NCBI GenBank assembly: GCA_963711255.1
Contig: CAVQDO010000019.1
Span: 1-64,000 of the forward strand
Direction: 5' to 3'
Source of the DNA: GCA-2746365 sp963711255
GTDB taxonomy: Bacteria > Pseudomonadota > Gammaproteobacteria > SZUA-229
DNA: 64,000 bases
Positions 44,737 to 54,706 of the stretch are shown here, in pieces. Each line of letters starts with the position of its first letter. The stretch's first letter is position 1. The notes beneath the pieces were generated by a model. It worked only from the letters and a program-made list of their open reading frames with translations. It was not told the DNA's origin and ran no database searches. A program made the position numbers and the translations under genes.

Positions 44737-46043
44737 AGATCGCAATCGTCGGTAGCGGTATTGCAGGCAATGTCGCTGCATACCATCTTAATAAAGAGCA
44801 TGACATCACACTCTTCGAACAGAACAGTCACATCGGCGGGCATACCCATACCCATACTATAGAAGAGAATAATGCAGACTCAAAAAGCGGGTTCCTGAAT
44901 ATAGACACTGGCTTCATCGTATTGAATGACCGTACCTATCCCAACTTTATCCGTTTGTTGAAAGAGCTTGATGTAGATATCCAGAAAACAGAGATGAGTT
45001 TCAGTGTCAAATGTGAACAGAGTTTCCTTGAGTACAATGGTAACACTCTCAACACGCTGTTCGCTCAACGCAGAAATTTATTCCGGCCGCGGTTCTACAG
45101 GATGATAATGGACATCCTACGTTTTAATCGTGAGGCAACCGAGTTCATCAACAACGATGAACGCAACCAGGATATTAATAGCCTTAGCCTGGGCGACTTC
45201 CTGCTTAATAATAATTACAGCGAGATATTCATCAACAAATATATCGTTCCTATGGGCGCTGCTATCTGGTCGTCAAAACCGGAAGACATGTTCAGCTTTC
45301 CTGCCATGTTCTTCTTCAAGTTTTTCCTGAACCATGGCCTGCTAAGTGTGAACAACCGTCCCCAGTGGTACGTTATCAAAGGCGGCTCAAATAGTTATGT
45401 AAAAAAACTTACCCGGGGATTTGAAGACAAAATACGCACTGACTGCCCGGTCGATAAAATCGTTCGCTATGAAGACCATGTTGATATTCACACTCAGAAA
45501 CACGGCATCGAAAGATTCGATTATGTTTTCATCGCATCACACAGTGATCAGGCACTGAATATGCTGCAGCATCCTTCAGCCCAGGAGCATGCAACACTGT
45601 CAGCTATTAAGTACCAGAAGAATGAAGCAGTACTGCACACTGACACATCACTGTTGCCGATCAGGAAAAGATCCTGGGCATCATGGAACTATCACATTCC
45701 TGAAGATAAAAGATCCGATGTCGCGCTGACTTACAATATGAATATCCTGCAAGGAATCAGCTCAGATAATACATATTGCGTCACACTGAATTATAGCGAT
45801 AAGATTGATAAGAAAAAAATCATCAAAACCATTAACTATGATCACCCGGTATTCACCCCTGACAGCATCATCGCGCAGCAGAATCACCGATTGATCAACG
45901 GCAGCAACAGGACTTACTACTGCGGCGCTTACTGGCGAAATGGTTTTCACGAAGATGGCGTAGTTAGCGCTATCAATGCACTCTCACATTTTAAACAGGA
46001 CATTAGTCATGAAGAAAAGCTGTCTCTACGTTGGGCAAGTTAG
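44733..46043 (+). CDS. FAD-dependent amine oxidase-like oxidoreductase
   Basis: 436 residues. The FAD motif is IAIVGSGIAGNVAAYHL at the N-terminus, followed by SHIGGHTHTH, which is typical of this group, GFIVLNDRTYPNFIRLLKEL, and a C-terminal FAD block YYCGAYWRNGFHEDGVVSA. This oxidoreductase, DUF1365 and a CFA-like enzyme form a conserved trio in many proteobacteria under light or singlet-oxygen control. It overlaps the DUF1365 gene by 35 bases. Confidence 0.93.
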   Translation: MKIAIVGSGIAGNVAAYHLNKEHDITLFEQNSHIGGHTHTHTIEENNADSKSGFLNIDTGFIVLNDRTYPNFIRLLKELDVDIQKTEMSFSVKCEQSFLEYNGNTLNTLFAQRRNLFRPRFYRMIMDILRFNREATEFINNDERNQDINSLSLGDFLLNNNYSEIFINKYIVPMGAAIWSSKPEDMFSFPAMFFFKFFLNHGLLSVNNRPQWYVIKGGSNSYVKKLTRGFEDKIRTDCPVDKIVRYEDHVDIHTQKHGIERFDYVFIASHSDQALNMLQHPSAQEHATLSAIKYQKNEAVLHTDTSLLPIRKRSWASWNYHIPEDKRSDVALTYNMNILQGISSDNTYCVTLNYSDKIDKKKIIKTINYDHPVFTPDSIIAQQNHRLINGSNRTYYCGAYWRNGFHEDGVVSAINALSHFKQDISHEEKLSLRWAS

Positions 46044-46803
46044 ACACCGCCGCTTCACCCCTAAACAGCATCACTTCAGTTACAAACTGTTCCTGGTGTA
46101 CCTGGATCTGTCTGAGCTGCCTTCAGTTTTTGACCGTTTCTGGTTATGGTCTATCGAAAAAGCAAACATCGCGAGCTTCCGTCGTAAGGACCATCTCGGT
46201 GATAAAAAACTACCACTGGATGTCAGTGTAAAAAACTATATCGAGCAGGAAACAGGCCGCCGCCCGGATGGACCGGTTCGACTGCTAACGCACCTTGGTT
46301 ATTTCGGTTTCAGGTTTAACCCGGTTAGCCTGTATTACTGTTATGACTCAGACGATGAGAACCTCGAGTTTATCGTTGCCGAAGTCAACAATACGCCATG
46401 GGGCGAACAATACTGTTACGTGCTGGATGCCGAAGATAACCAGTTAAAGCATGATAAATCAGATAACAAGTTACATCGCTATTATGAAAACAAACGTTTT
46501 CATGTTTCACCTTTCATGCCGATGGATATGCAGTACGACTGGCGATTCTCTACGCCAGGAAATGCATTATCGGTCCACATGGAGAACTATCAGCACAGTG
46601 AAAAAGTATTTGACGCAACACTAAAACTAAAAAAACGTGAGATCACGAGCAGGAACCTGGCAACGGCGCTTATCCAGTTTCCCATGATAACCATGAAAAT
46701 CGTTTTAGCCATTTACTACCAGGCGCTGCTGATATGGCTTAAAAGAATACCTTTTATTAACCACCCTAAAGACGAGGCACCAAAATCGGTGAAATCAGCA
46801 TGA
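46009..46803 (+). CDS. DUF1365 protein
   Basis: 264 residues from ATG 46009, with AGGA before it, inside the oxidase gene end. Family blocks LYVGQVRHRRFTPKQHHFSY, RLLTHLGYFGFRFNPVSLYY and VAEVNNTPWGEQYCYVL are complete, with HVSPFMPMDMQYDWRF after them. Function is unknown; it always travels with the oxidase and CFA-like gene. Its stop overlaps the next start (ATGA). Confidence 0.94.
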   Translation: MKKSCLYVGQVRHRRFTPKQHHFSYKLFLVYLDLSELPSVFDRFWLWSIEKANIASFRRKDHLGDKKLPLDVSVKNYIEQETGRRPDGPVRLLTHLGYFGFRFNPVSLYYCYDSDDENLEFIVAEVNNTPWGEQYCYVLDAEDNQLKHDKSDNKLHRYYENKRFHVSPFMPMDMQYDWRFSTPGNALSVHMENYQHSEKVFDATLKLKKREITSRNLATALIQFPMITMKIVLAIYYQALLIWLKRIPFINHPKDEAPKSVKSA

Positions 46804-48086
46804 AGTCGAATACCATTGCACTTACCAGACAAGAGAACTCAAGGTCTGCTTATCGCTGGATAGACCAGCTTGCAAAAAAAATATTTATCTCAAAGTTCAG
46901 TGAGATCAAACATGGCAGAATCACACTAAGAGAAGGACATACCGAGCTTAACTTTGGCAAGGATGATTCAGACTTCCCTCTTCATGTCTCGATCACAGTT
47001 CACGAACCCAGCTTTTACAGCGATGTTGTTTTCGGCGGCACTGTCGGCTCAGGCGAAGCCTACATGGCAAGTAGCTGGGACTGCCAGCAACTCACCGAGC
47101 TGGTCCGCATCATACTGCGTAACGAGCACGTGCTCAATTCTATCGACGGCGGTTTAGGCAAGCTGATGCTGCCGCTACACAAGGCTTTTCATTTCCTGCA
47201 CCGTAACACGCTAACTGGTAGCAGAAAAAACATCGGTGCACACTACGACCTCGGCAACGAGATGTTTGAACGTTTCCTCGATCCGACGATGATGTATTCC
47301 AGCGGAATCTTCGAACATGATGAAATAAACATGGAGCAGGCCAGCATCGCAAAGCTGGACAGGATATGCCAGAAATTACAGCTGAATGAAGATGACCGAG
47401 TAATTGAGATCGGTACAGGCTGGGGCGGCTTTGCACTTTATGCTGCAAAAAATTACGGCTGCCATGTGACTACCACTACCATCTCGCAGCAGCAGTACGA
47501 ATACGCTGAACAAAAAATTAAGCAAGCCGGCCTTGAGGACAGGATCACCCTGCTCTGCGAGGACTACCGGAACGTGACTGGGCAATATGACAAACTGGTC
47601 TCCATCGAAATGATAGAAGCTGTTGGTCATGCTTATTATAAAAATTACTTCGAACATTGCAGCAAACTTATAAAACCGGATGGCATGATGTTACTGCAAT
47701 CGATAACCATTGCTGACCAACGCTATGAAACAGCTAAAAAAGAAGTCGACTTCATACAGCGTTATATATTTCCCGGCGGCTCATTACCATCAGTAAACGT
47801 CATCGCGAAAAATGTAAGCGATCATACAGACATGCGTTTTTATCAACTCGAGGACATCGGGCCACATTACGCTATCACCCTGGCCAAATGGCGTGAACAA
47901 TTTTTTAACAACCTGTCACAAATTGAAAAGCTCGGCTACTCAGAAACATTTATTCGTATGTGGAATTTCTATTTATGTTACTGCGAAGGCGGCTTTAAGG
48001 AACACTCCATTGGAACAATACAACTATTATTAACAAAACCACTGTGTCGACGCGAGCCTGCGTTAAATTTTGAAAATATATTGTGA
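46800..48086 (+). CDS. cfa: Cyclopropane-fatty-acyl-phospholipid synthase-like methyltransferase, second copy
   Basis: 428 residues, the length and two-domain form of CFA synthase. SAM motif IEIGTGWGGFALYAA, substrate motif NIGAHYDLGNEMFERFLDPTMMYSSG, SIEMIEAVGHAYYKNYF and QRYIFPGGSLPS are all present, so it should methylate unsaturated acyl chains of membrane phospholipids. It may make a cyclopropane, or a methylated unsaturated or furan acid as similar sets do in Rhodobacter. It closes the plus-strand light-region run. Confidence 0.92.
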   Translation: MKSNTIALTRQENSRSAYRWIDQLAKKIFISKFSEIKHGRITLREGHTELNFGKDDSDFPLHVSITVHEPSFYSDVVFGGTVGSGEAYMASSWDCQQLTELVRIILRNEHVLNSIDGGLGKLMLPLHKAFHFLHRNTLTGSRKNIGAHYDLGNEMFERFLDPTMMYSSGIFEHDEINMEQASIAKLDRICQKLQLNEDDRVIEIGTGWGGFALYAAKNYGCHVTTTTISQQQYEYAEQKIKQAGLEDRITLLCEDYRNVTGQYDKLVSIEMIEAVGHAYYKNYFEHCSKLIKPDGMMLLQSITIADQRYETAKKEVDFIQRYIFPGGSLPSVNVIAKNVSDHTDMRFYQLEDIGPHYAITLAKWREQFFNNLSQIEKLGYSETFIRMWNFYLCYCEGGFKEHSIGTIQLLLTKPLCRREPALNFENIL

Positions 48087-48174
48087 TTTCACATAATCTT
48101 CACTATGGCTTGACACTCCTTTCACATCGGCTTGCTTAATCTGATAACTCAAATTAACCAATCCTGATAATTGA

Positions 48175-48183
48175 GGGGGGGGG
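48175..48183 (+). promoter_or_regulatory. Nine-G tract in the ribosome-binding site
   Basis: The ribosome site of the DUF4397 gene is GAGGGGGGGGG, nine Gs ending eight bases before ATG 48192. Such runs slip in replication; a change would alter the spacing from Shine-Dalgarno to ATG. An in-frame TTG at 48171 reads through the run and would also be affected. Confidence 0.7.
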
Positions 48184-48191
48184 ATACAAAG

Positions 48192-49304
48192 ATGAAATTT
48201 AATAATATATCCAAACACACACTTGTCGCCAGCAGCGTAATTTTCAGCACACTACTATTTACTGGTTGCAGCAGCGACGATAAAGGTACATCATCAGTTC
48301 GCATCATTCATGCGTCTGCCGACGCACCCGCTGTGGACATAAAACTCAACAATGCAGTAGCAGTGCCTGGTCTGGATTATCCAGAAAGCACCGGCTTCGT
48401 CAGCATCCAGGCTGGAACTTATGATGTCGCTGTCGATGCTATCGTGCCCGGTGGCAACCTGGAAGTAATCACAGTCAATGACATTAATTTTGCAAAGGAT
48501 CAGAGATATACCGTAGTTGCGCTTGATGATACTGCAAGCATTAGTGAATTCATTGCTGAGGAAAGCGCAACTTCACCGGCTGCCAATGAAGTTGCCATTT
48601 CTGTTTTACATGCTGCTACCGCAGTAGCAGGTAGTGATGTAGCTGTTTATGTCACCGAATTCGACGCTGATATTTCTAGCACAGCTCCAAACTTCTCATT
48701 TGACTTCAAGGGTCAGGTCGATGCAGGTGCGTTACCCGCTACTGAATACCAGATCCGTGTAGTCGCTGGTGGTGACACTGTAAATCCAGCCTATGATTCT
48801 GGTAAGGTAGATCTGAGTGGTTTTGCCGGACAGAAACTGCTGTTGCTTGCTGTAAATACGGTCAACTCGACAGCAAAAAAGTCATCTCCGGTAAAAATAG
48901 TCGCCTATACCGACTCAGCACAACTGGAGCTGCTCGACAGCAGGACGAATACCGGTGCAAGGGTTGTTCATTTATCTCCCAATGCAGGACCGGTCGAAGT
49001 GTTTGCTTCTAGCTCGGCATTAGCAGTCTCTCCATTCGAATTAATCGATTCATTCAGCTACACCGATACGGCTCCAGCAGCAAACAGTTATTCCGACGTA
49101 CCAGCAGGTGATTATATCTTTGATGTCTCAGCCGCCGGTACAGGCTTTAACAACAGCGTATACACTTTGCCAGCCCCGCTGGGTCTGCAAACAGGTGTGG
49201 AATATACAGTCATTGCAGCGGGTTACCTTTCTATGGATCCGATGTTTGATTTACTGCCAACACAGGACAATTTAAATAACAGAGTGCTTATCGATTACAA
49301 ATGA
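48192..49304 (+). CDS. DUF4397-repeat lipoprotein
   Basis: 370 residues with lipobox FTGC and then Asp/Ser-rich linker. Two DUF4397 units: VRIIHASADAPAVDIKLNNA with AGTYDVAVDA (residues 30-120), and ARVVHLSPNAGPVEVFASSS with AGDYIFDVSAAG (about 260-350). An intermediate repeat lies at AISVLHAATAVAGSDVAVYV. A surface or periplasmic protein of unknown role. Its stop overlaps the response-regulator start, so the sensor system may regulate or respond to it. Confidence 0.88.
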   Translation: MKFNNISKHTLVASSVIFSTLLFTGCSSDDKGTSSVRIIHASADAPAVDIKLNNAVAVPGLDYPESTGFVSIQAGTYDVAVDAIVPGGNLEVITVNDINFAKDQRYTVVALDDTASISEFIAEESATSPAANEVAISVLHAATAVAGSDVAVYVTEFDADISSTAPNFSFDFKGQVDAGALPATEYQIRVVAGGDTVNPAYDSGKVDLSGFAGQKLLLLAVNTVNSTAKKSSPVKIVAYTDSAQLELLDSRTNTGARVVHLSPNAGPVEVFASSSALAVSPFELIDSFSYTDTAPAANSYSDVPAGDYIFDVSAAGTGFNNSVYTLPAPLGLQTGVEYTVIAAGYLSMDPMFDLLPTQDNLNNRVLIDYK

Positions 49305-50005
49305 ACCCAGGCGAATCAAAGAACTTATTACTCATCGAAGATCATGCAGATATTGCAGAGATGGTCGGCGATTACCTGGAAAACAGGGAATACATCATCG
49401 ACTATGCTGCGGATGGCGTCACCGGTTTACATCTTGCTGTAAGCAACCAGTATGACGCCATCATCCTTGACCTGATGCTTCCGGGCATGGACGGTCTCGA
49501 GGTATGTCAGAAGATTCGAGATGAAGCCAGGAGCGATGTACCCATCATCATGCTGACAGCAAGAGATACACTCGACGATAAAATCATGGGCCTCGACAGG
49601 GGTGCAGATGATTACCTGATAAAACCGTTTGCCATCCAGGAGCTCGAAGCACGTATAAGGTCACTTATCCGACGGCATTCCGGCGATATAAACAAAGAAG
49701 TGCTCAGCGTCGGTGAGCTATCGATAGATACATCAACACTTAAAGTTAAACGGGCTGATAAGGAACTGATGATAACACCGATAGGCCTGAAGATATTGTC
49801 GGTACTGATGCGTGCATCACCAGCCGTAGTGAGCCGCCGCGAACTGGAACGCCAGGTCTGGGGCGACATCCTTCCTGACAGCGATACCCTGCGAAGCCAT
49901 CTATACAACCTTAGAAAAGTTGTCGACAAACCATTCGACAAAAACCTGCTGCTGACCGTTCAGGGCAACGGTTTCAAGATAATCGATCCGAATGAAACTG
50001 CGTAA
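49301..50005 (+). CDS. OmpR/PhoB-family response regulator
   Basis: 234 residues: receiver domain with acidic pair Glu13-Asp14, phosphoryl acceptor Asp57 (IILDLMLPGMDG) and Lys in YLIKPF, then a winged-helix DNA-binding domain (PIGLKILSVLMRASPAVVSRRELERQVWG). The kinase gene starts directly at the base after its stop. The signal is unknown. Confidence 0.95.
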   Translation: MNPGESKNLLLIEDHADIAEMVGDYLENREYIIDYAADGVTGLHLAVSNQYDAIILDLMLPGMDGLEVCQKIRDEARSDVPIIMLTARDTLDDKIMGLDRGADDYLIKPFAIQELEARIRSLIRRHSGDINKEVLSVGELSIDTSTLKVKRADKELMITPIGLKILSVLMRASPAVVSRRELERQVWGDILPDSDTLRSHLYNLRKVVDKPFDKNLLLTVQGNGFKIIDPNETA

Positions 50006-51286
50006 ATGAAACAGCGTAAAGGACTTATACACAGGATAAACCGCGCTTTCATCTTTCAGGGATTGTTTATCAGCATTGCTGCCTTGCTCAGCGTGTTCTT
50101 TGCTAAAGTAGTGCTCGAAGAAACGCTTATCAAAGAAGCTATCAGGCAGGAGGCCGAGTATTTCTGGCAACAATATAGCTCCAATAAAACCTTCCCGCTT
50201 CCAGATACACAGAACCTGACCGGGTATTTCAACACCGCTCAACTGCCAGACGATATAAAAACAAAATTACCATTATCACAGGGCTTTCACGAGAGTGAAG
50301 AACAGGGTGTGGTGATATACAAGACCCGGCAGCAGGATACAGACCTTTACCTGCTCTACTATCGCGCACAGGTAGATTCACTGGCCGTATATTACGGCCT
50401 GTTTCCTTTAACATTGATACTTATCTTCCTGTATACAGCACTATGGTTTTCTTACCGCTTCAGCCATCGAATGGTATCACCGGTCAGCTGGCTTGCCGAG
50501 CAGGTTAACAGGATAGACTTTAGCGCCGAGGAAATATCACCGATCAATCTCGATGAGATGCCTTTTAAAACTGATGACGAGGTTCAGCTGCTAGCCAACT
50601 CTATTGTCCACCTGGGTGAGAGACTGGATAACTTCATTGAGCGAGAGAGAAATTTTACCCGCGATGCCAGTCACGAGTTAAGGAGTCCGCTTACCGTTAT
50701 CCGAATAGCTACAGATATCCTGTTGTCTGAACAGGAGCTGGCACCAGCAGCTCAAAAAAGTATATTAAAAATTAAACGTGCCGCAGACGACATGGAGGAT
50801 TTAACAGAAGCTTTTCTGCTTCTCGCTCGCGAGTCTGACAATGCATTATCTACAGGTGAAGTATGCATCAACGATATTATTGATGAAGAAATCGACAGGG
50901 CACAGGCGTTCAACCGGACAAAAAAAATACCGATAAACCTTTCATCAACAGACCGGCTCATGATTTCCGCGGCTGACAAGGTAATCTCGGTATTGCTCGG
51001 CAACTTGATACGAAACGCTATTCTTTATACCGAGCAAGGTCATATTGACATCACTGTAACTCATTCAGGTGTCATCATTAAAGACAGTGGAATTGGAATG
51101 CCAGAAGACCAGGTCGAAAAGATCTTTTCGCCATTCTATCGAGGCAATAATACTGCAGCTGTTGGCCATGGGGTTGGCTTAACAATCGTCAAGCGACTAT
51201 CTGACCGATTCGGCTGGCCATTAAGAATAGATAGCGCCCCCGAAAAAGGCACCCGCATTGAAATACTTTTTAAAGCAGCAGAATGA
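50006..51286 (+). CDS. Sensor histidine kinase
   Basis: 426 residues with TM1 at about 14-35, a short periplasmic domain of about 90 residues, and TM2 at about 128-150. A HAMP-like linker follows, then HisKA with His223 (RDASHELRSPLT) and HATPase (GNLIRNAILYT, IKDSGIGMP, GHGVGLTIVKRL). All catalytic motifs are intact. Partner of the regulator just before it. Confidence 0.95.
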   Translation: MKQRKGLIHRINRAFIFQGLFISIAALLSVFFAKVVLEETLIKEAIRQEAEYFWQQYSSNKTFPLPDTQNLTGYFNTAQLPDDIKTKLPLSQGFHESEEQGVVIYKTRQQDTDLYLLYYRAQVDSLAVYYGLFPLTLILIFLYTALWFSYRFSHRMVSPVSWLAEQVNRIDFSAEEISPINLDEMPFKTDDEVQLLANSIVHLGERLDNFIERERNFTRDASHELRSPLTVIRIATDILLSEQELAPAAQKSILKIKRAADDMEDLTEAFLLLARESDNALSTGEVCINDIIDEEIDRAQAFNRTKKIPINLSSTDRLMISAADKVISVLLGNLIRNAILYTEQGHIDITVTHSGVIIKDSGIGMPEDQVEKIFSPFYRGNNTAAVGHGVGLTIVKRLSDRFGWPLRIDSAPEKGTRIEILFKAAE

Positions 51287-51290
51287 TGTA

Positions 51291-52082
51291 CTACCCCTGG
51301 TCACCCAACCTGGTCTGAACAGGTTTATCTGCATTTGAACTTTTAATATCACAGGGGCCACGGTATTTTTCAGGCACGTTATCAGGACACTTGCCACAAT
51401 CCGTATTTCCAGGCACTGCAAAATCTATTTTTCGAGGATAAGGCAGATCCAGGTTATTCATGATATTTACAAATTCCTGTTCAGTTTTATTATTGCCTAA
51501 GCGTGGATTACGCTTTTTTTCCTGGGCAATAGTAGTAATAAACCGGCCTTCGTAATCATGCCCCGGATAAACCAGGGTTTCATCTGCCAGTGAAAAGAAT
51601 TTATCGTGAATACTTTTATACAGCAAGGCGGGGTCACCCGACTGGAAATCGGTTCTGCCGCAGGCTTCAATAAGCAATGCATCGCCTGTGAACAGCAAGG
51701 TATGCGTACCATCCTCAAATAAATAGGCATGGTGCGTACCTGTATGCCCGGGTGTGAATAACGGGTGTAATTTTAGTGCGCCCACCTGAAACACTTTGCC
51801 TTCCTCTACACCTAAATCTGCGCACGGCAAGTTGTCCATGCTGGGCACAACTATTTTACTCTGCGCCAGTGCTTTCATCTTTCTGGCACCGGTTATATGG
51901 TCAGCATGAATATGCGTTTCCAGTGTATAGGATGGCTTTAAGCCAAGACTATTGATCACCTCTAAATCACGCTCTACCGTTTCGATGACGGGGTCAATTA
52001 ATACACTTTCACCGGTTTCTTCACAACCGAGTAAATAGGTATAGGTACAGGAGTCTGGCTCAAACAGTTGTTTAAAAATCAT
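51291..52082 (-). CDS. ETHE1-like persulfide dioxygenase (MBL fold)
   Basis: 263 residues. The metallo-beta-lactamase metal site THIHADH (His57, His59, Asp61, His62), TPGHTGTHHAYLF, FTGDALLIEACGRTDFQSGD and YPGHDYEG match ETHE1-type sulfur dioxygenases that oxidise glutathione persulfide to sulfite. A cysteine-bearing C-terminal extension (CGKCPDNVPEKYRGPC) is a feature of some bacterial members. It converges with the kinase gene, four bases apart. A rhodanese lies 35 kb away. Confidence 0.92.
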   Translation of the reverse strand: MIFKQLFEPDSCTYTYLLGCEETGESVLIDPVIETVERDLEVINSLGLKPSYTLETHIHADHITGARKMKALAQSKIVVPSMDNLPCADLGVEEGKVFQVGALKLHPLFTPGHTGTHHAYLFEDGTHTLLFTGDALLIEACGRTDFQSGDPALLYKSIHDKFFSLADETLVYPGHDYEGRFITTIAQEKKRNPRLGNNKTEQEFVNIMNNLDLPYPRKIDFAVPGNTDCGKCPDNVPEKYRGPCDIKSSNADKPVQTRLGDQG

Positions 52083-52196
52083 TTTATATTTCTCTTATCG
52101 ATCAGGCAGGTAACTTCAGCCTACAGCAAAATCATTCTCATATACAACGAGCTTATCGTTTTGTTATTTAGCATAACTAGCCAGCGCATGCTGTTT

Positions 52197-54480
52197 TTAA
52201 TTACCGGCCCTGACCAGCCCGCCAATTCCCGCAGCGTCCAGTGCCTCATTAAATAATGACCGGATATCACCAGCGTTTTCCATTGTTAATGCCTGGCTAC
52301 TCAATTGTTCAATCTGTTTATGCGAGAAAGACCTGAGCGCCAGCTTTCATTCTTAATAAACTACCCACACTCATACTTAAATTAGTAACGCCCATACCAA
52401 TAAGCATTAGTGCCGAAGCAGGATCACCCGCCATCTCACCACAAACACCAAGCGGTTTGTTATGTTTTTTTGCAACCTTCACCACGTGCTGAATCGCGTT
52501 CAAAACGGACGGATGCAAGCAATCATAAAGACTCGCCACCTGCTTGTTATTCCTGTCTACTGCCAGCATGTATTGCGTTAAATCATTACTGCCGACAGAA
52601 AAGAAATCAACACGTTTGGCAAATGCTTCCATTTGATGAACTGCGGAAGGCACTTCAATCATTAAGCCAATGGCCGGAAAGGGGATATCCAGCCCTTCAT
52701 TAAGCAGCTCCTGGTATACTTTTCTGATTAAGCCCATTGCCTCATCCACTTCAGCAATATCACAAACCATTGGCAGCATTAAACGTAAATTGTTCTGGTA
52801 AATATTAGCTTTTAAAATAGCCCTGATTTGAGTCAGAAATATTTCCGGATGATCCAGCATTATGCGTATACCGCGCCAGCCCAGAAAAGGATTATCTTCA
52901 ACAACCGGAAAATACGGCAGGACTTTGTCACCACCGATATCCAGAGTGCGAAAAGTTACAGGGCGAGGCGAAAACCCCTGAAGAACCTGTTTATAGATCT
53001 TCGCCTGTTCGTCTTCACCCGGGAAACCGTCCCGTATAAGAAATGGTATCTCTGTACGATACAGGCCAACTCCCTCGGCTCCACTTTGCAATGATGGCGA
53101 TATGTCCGACAACAAACCGGTATTAACATGTAATGCAATATGAACCCCGTCAAGGGTTTCAGAAGGCTGATCAATTAATTCTTTCAGTTCAGCATTTTGC
53201 GCTTTCTCCTCACGGATCAGGCGATTGAATTCCTTAAGAATGGGTACAGATGGTTTAACATGAACCTGCCCGCTGTAACCGTCAACCACTATTTCCTGAC
53301 CTTTAATCCGGCTCACAGGTAAATTATCCAGGCCCATAACGGAGGGTATGCCAAGGGCATGAGAAAGTATGGCAACGTGTGACGAGGCTGATCCCTTTAT
53401 TGAAACGATCGCAGCGAGACGGTGCAGTGGAACCTCTGCAAACTGAGAGACGGTGATTTCTTCTCCGACAAGAACAACAGGCCCTGTTACTTCCCGCACA
53501 CTGTTTTGCTGCGCCTGTAAGTGCATCAAAATACGACGCCCCAGATCTTTTACATCGGCACAACGCTCACGTAAATAAGCATCTTCCATGGCATCAAACT
53601 GTTTCACATGATCAGTAATTGTTTCCCGTAATGCGCCCTGCGCCCACTGCCCTGAATTAATCCGCTCAATGGTGACATCGATTAAAGTATCGCTTTTCAG
53701 CATCAACGCGAACACATCAAACAATGCCAGCTCTTCTTTTGATATAACACCTTCCATCTGTTGCGAAAGCGCTTTAAATTCTGCCTCAACATTTTTAACC
53801 GCTGCCTTGAATGCACTGATTTGCGCAGGTATTTCTTCACTCGCGATAAGGTTATCGGGTACGGAATCAAGATGTGCAGGTGGAAAAACAACCAGCGCCT
53901 CACCGATGGCAATACCCGGTGAACCGCTAAGCCCCTTCATGCTAAAAGAACCGCCATCGCTCTCTTCAAGCAAGTTATTTAACTCACCCATTTTCTCTGC
54001 GTATGAGATTGCACCTGCCAGCTGGGCTGCCAGTGTTACCAGGAATGTTTCATCGCTTTCAGAAAAACGCCGTTGACTGGTTTGACGCACCACCAGTACA
54101 CCGAGTGCCTGACGATGCTGAATGATCGGAACACCAAGAAACCCGTGAAAGGAAACTTCACCCGTTTCTGTAACAAAGCGATAATTCGGGTGTGTATGCG
54201 CATCTTTTATATTGACGGGCTCAGCACTTTGATAAACCATGCCAACCAGACCCTGGTCCAGGTTGAACCTGATCTTTCCAATAGCCTGCTGATTCAATCC
54301 ATCCGTTGCCATCAATACCAGCTGGTTCGTTTTTTCATCACGAAAGTAAACCGAAACTGCATCGACCTGCATGACTTCACGAATGCGCTGCACGACAATA
54401 TTAAGCGCCTGCTCTAGTCCAGATGCATCGTTCACATCCTGAACAATATTTCTCAGGGTATCAAATATTCTGTATACCAT
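52197..54480 (-). CDS. ptsP: Nitrogen-PTS enzyme I (GAF domain), 3' end frameshifted
   Basis: Cytoplasmic PEP-protein phosphotransferase of the nitrogen-related PTS: GAF domain (residues 1-165), phosphohistidine domain with GSASSHVAILSHALGIPSV and PEP-binding TIM barrel (GLYRTEIPFLIRDGFP, LDIGGDKVLPYF, GSNDLTQYMLAVDR, GVCGEMAGDP). The open frame stops at 52318 after 720 residues, reading MKAGAQVFLA. Shifting by one base at the TTT run 52345-52347 restores the usual C-terminus: LALRSFSHKQIEQLSSQAL and then GDIRSLFNEALDAAGIGGLV, to a stop at 52197, about 760 residues. Either a one-base error or a true late truncation. Confidence 0.93.
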
Positions 54481-54706
54481 TAATTAATCGACCAGAATGA
54501 GTTCAAACAGTGTTATTGCCATTATCTTTTATTAATCTCTGTAATAGTGAAAAGCAGTATATTACGTGACAGTTGCTCAAACAATTGCTGGCTCTTATAC
54601 TTAGCCATTAATTTTTCCGCACATCGCGGATTTTTTTGTAATTGAGTCTCCCCGGCGATGACATAATACATTACCTTTGGCAGACAAGTATCAGGTGACA
54701 GCTCAG

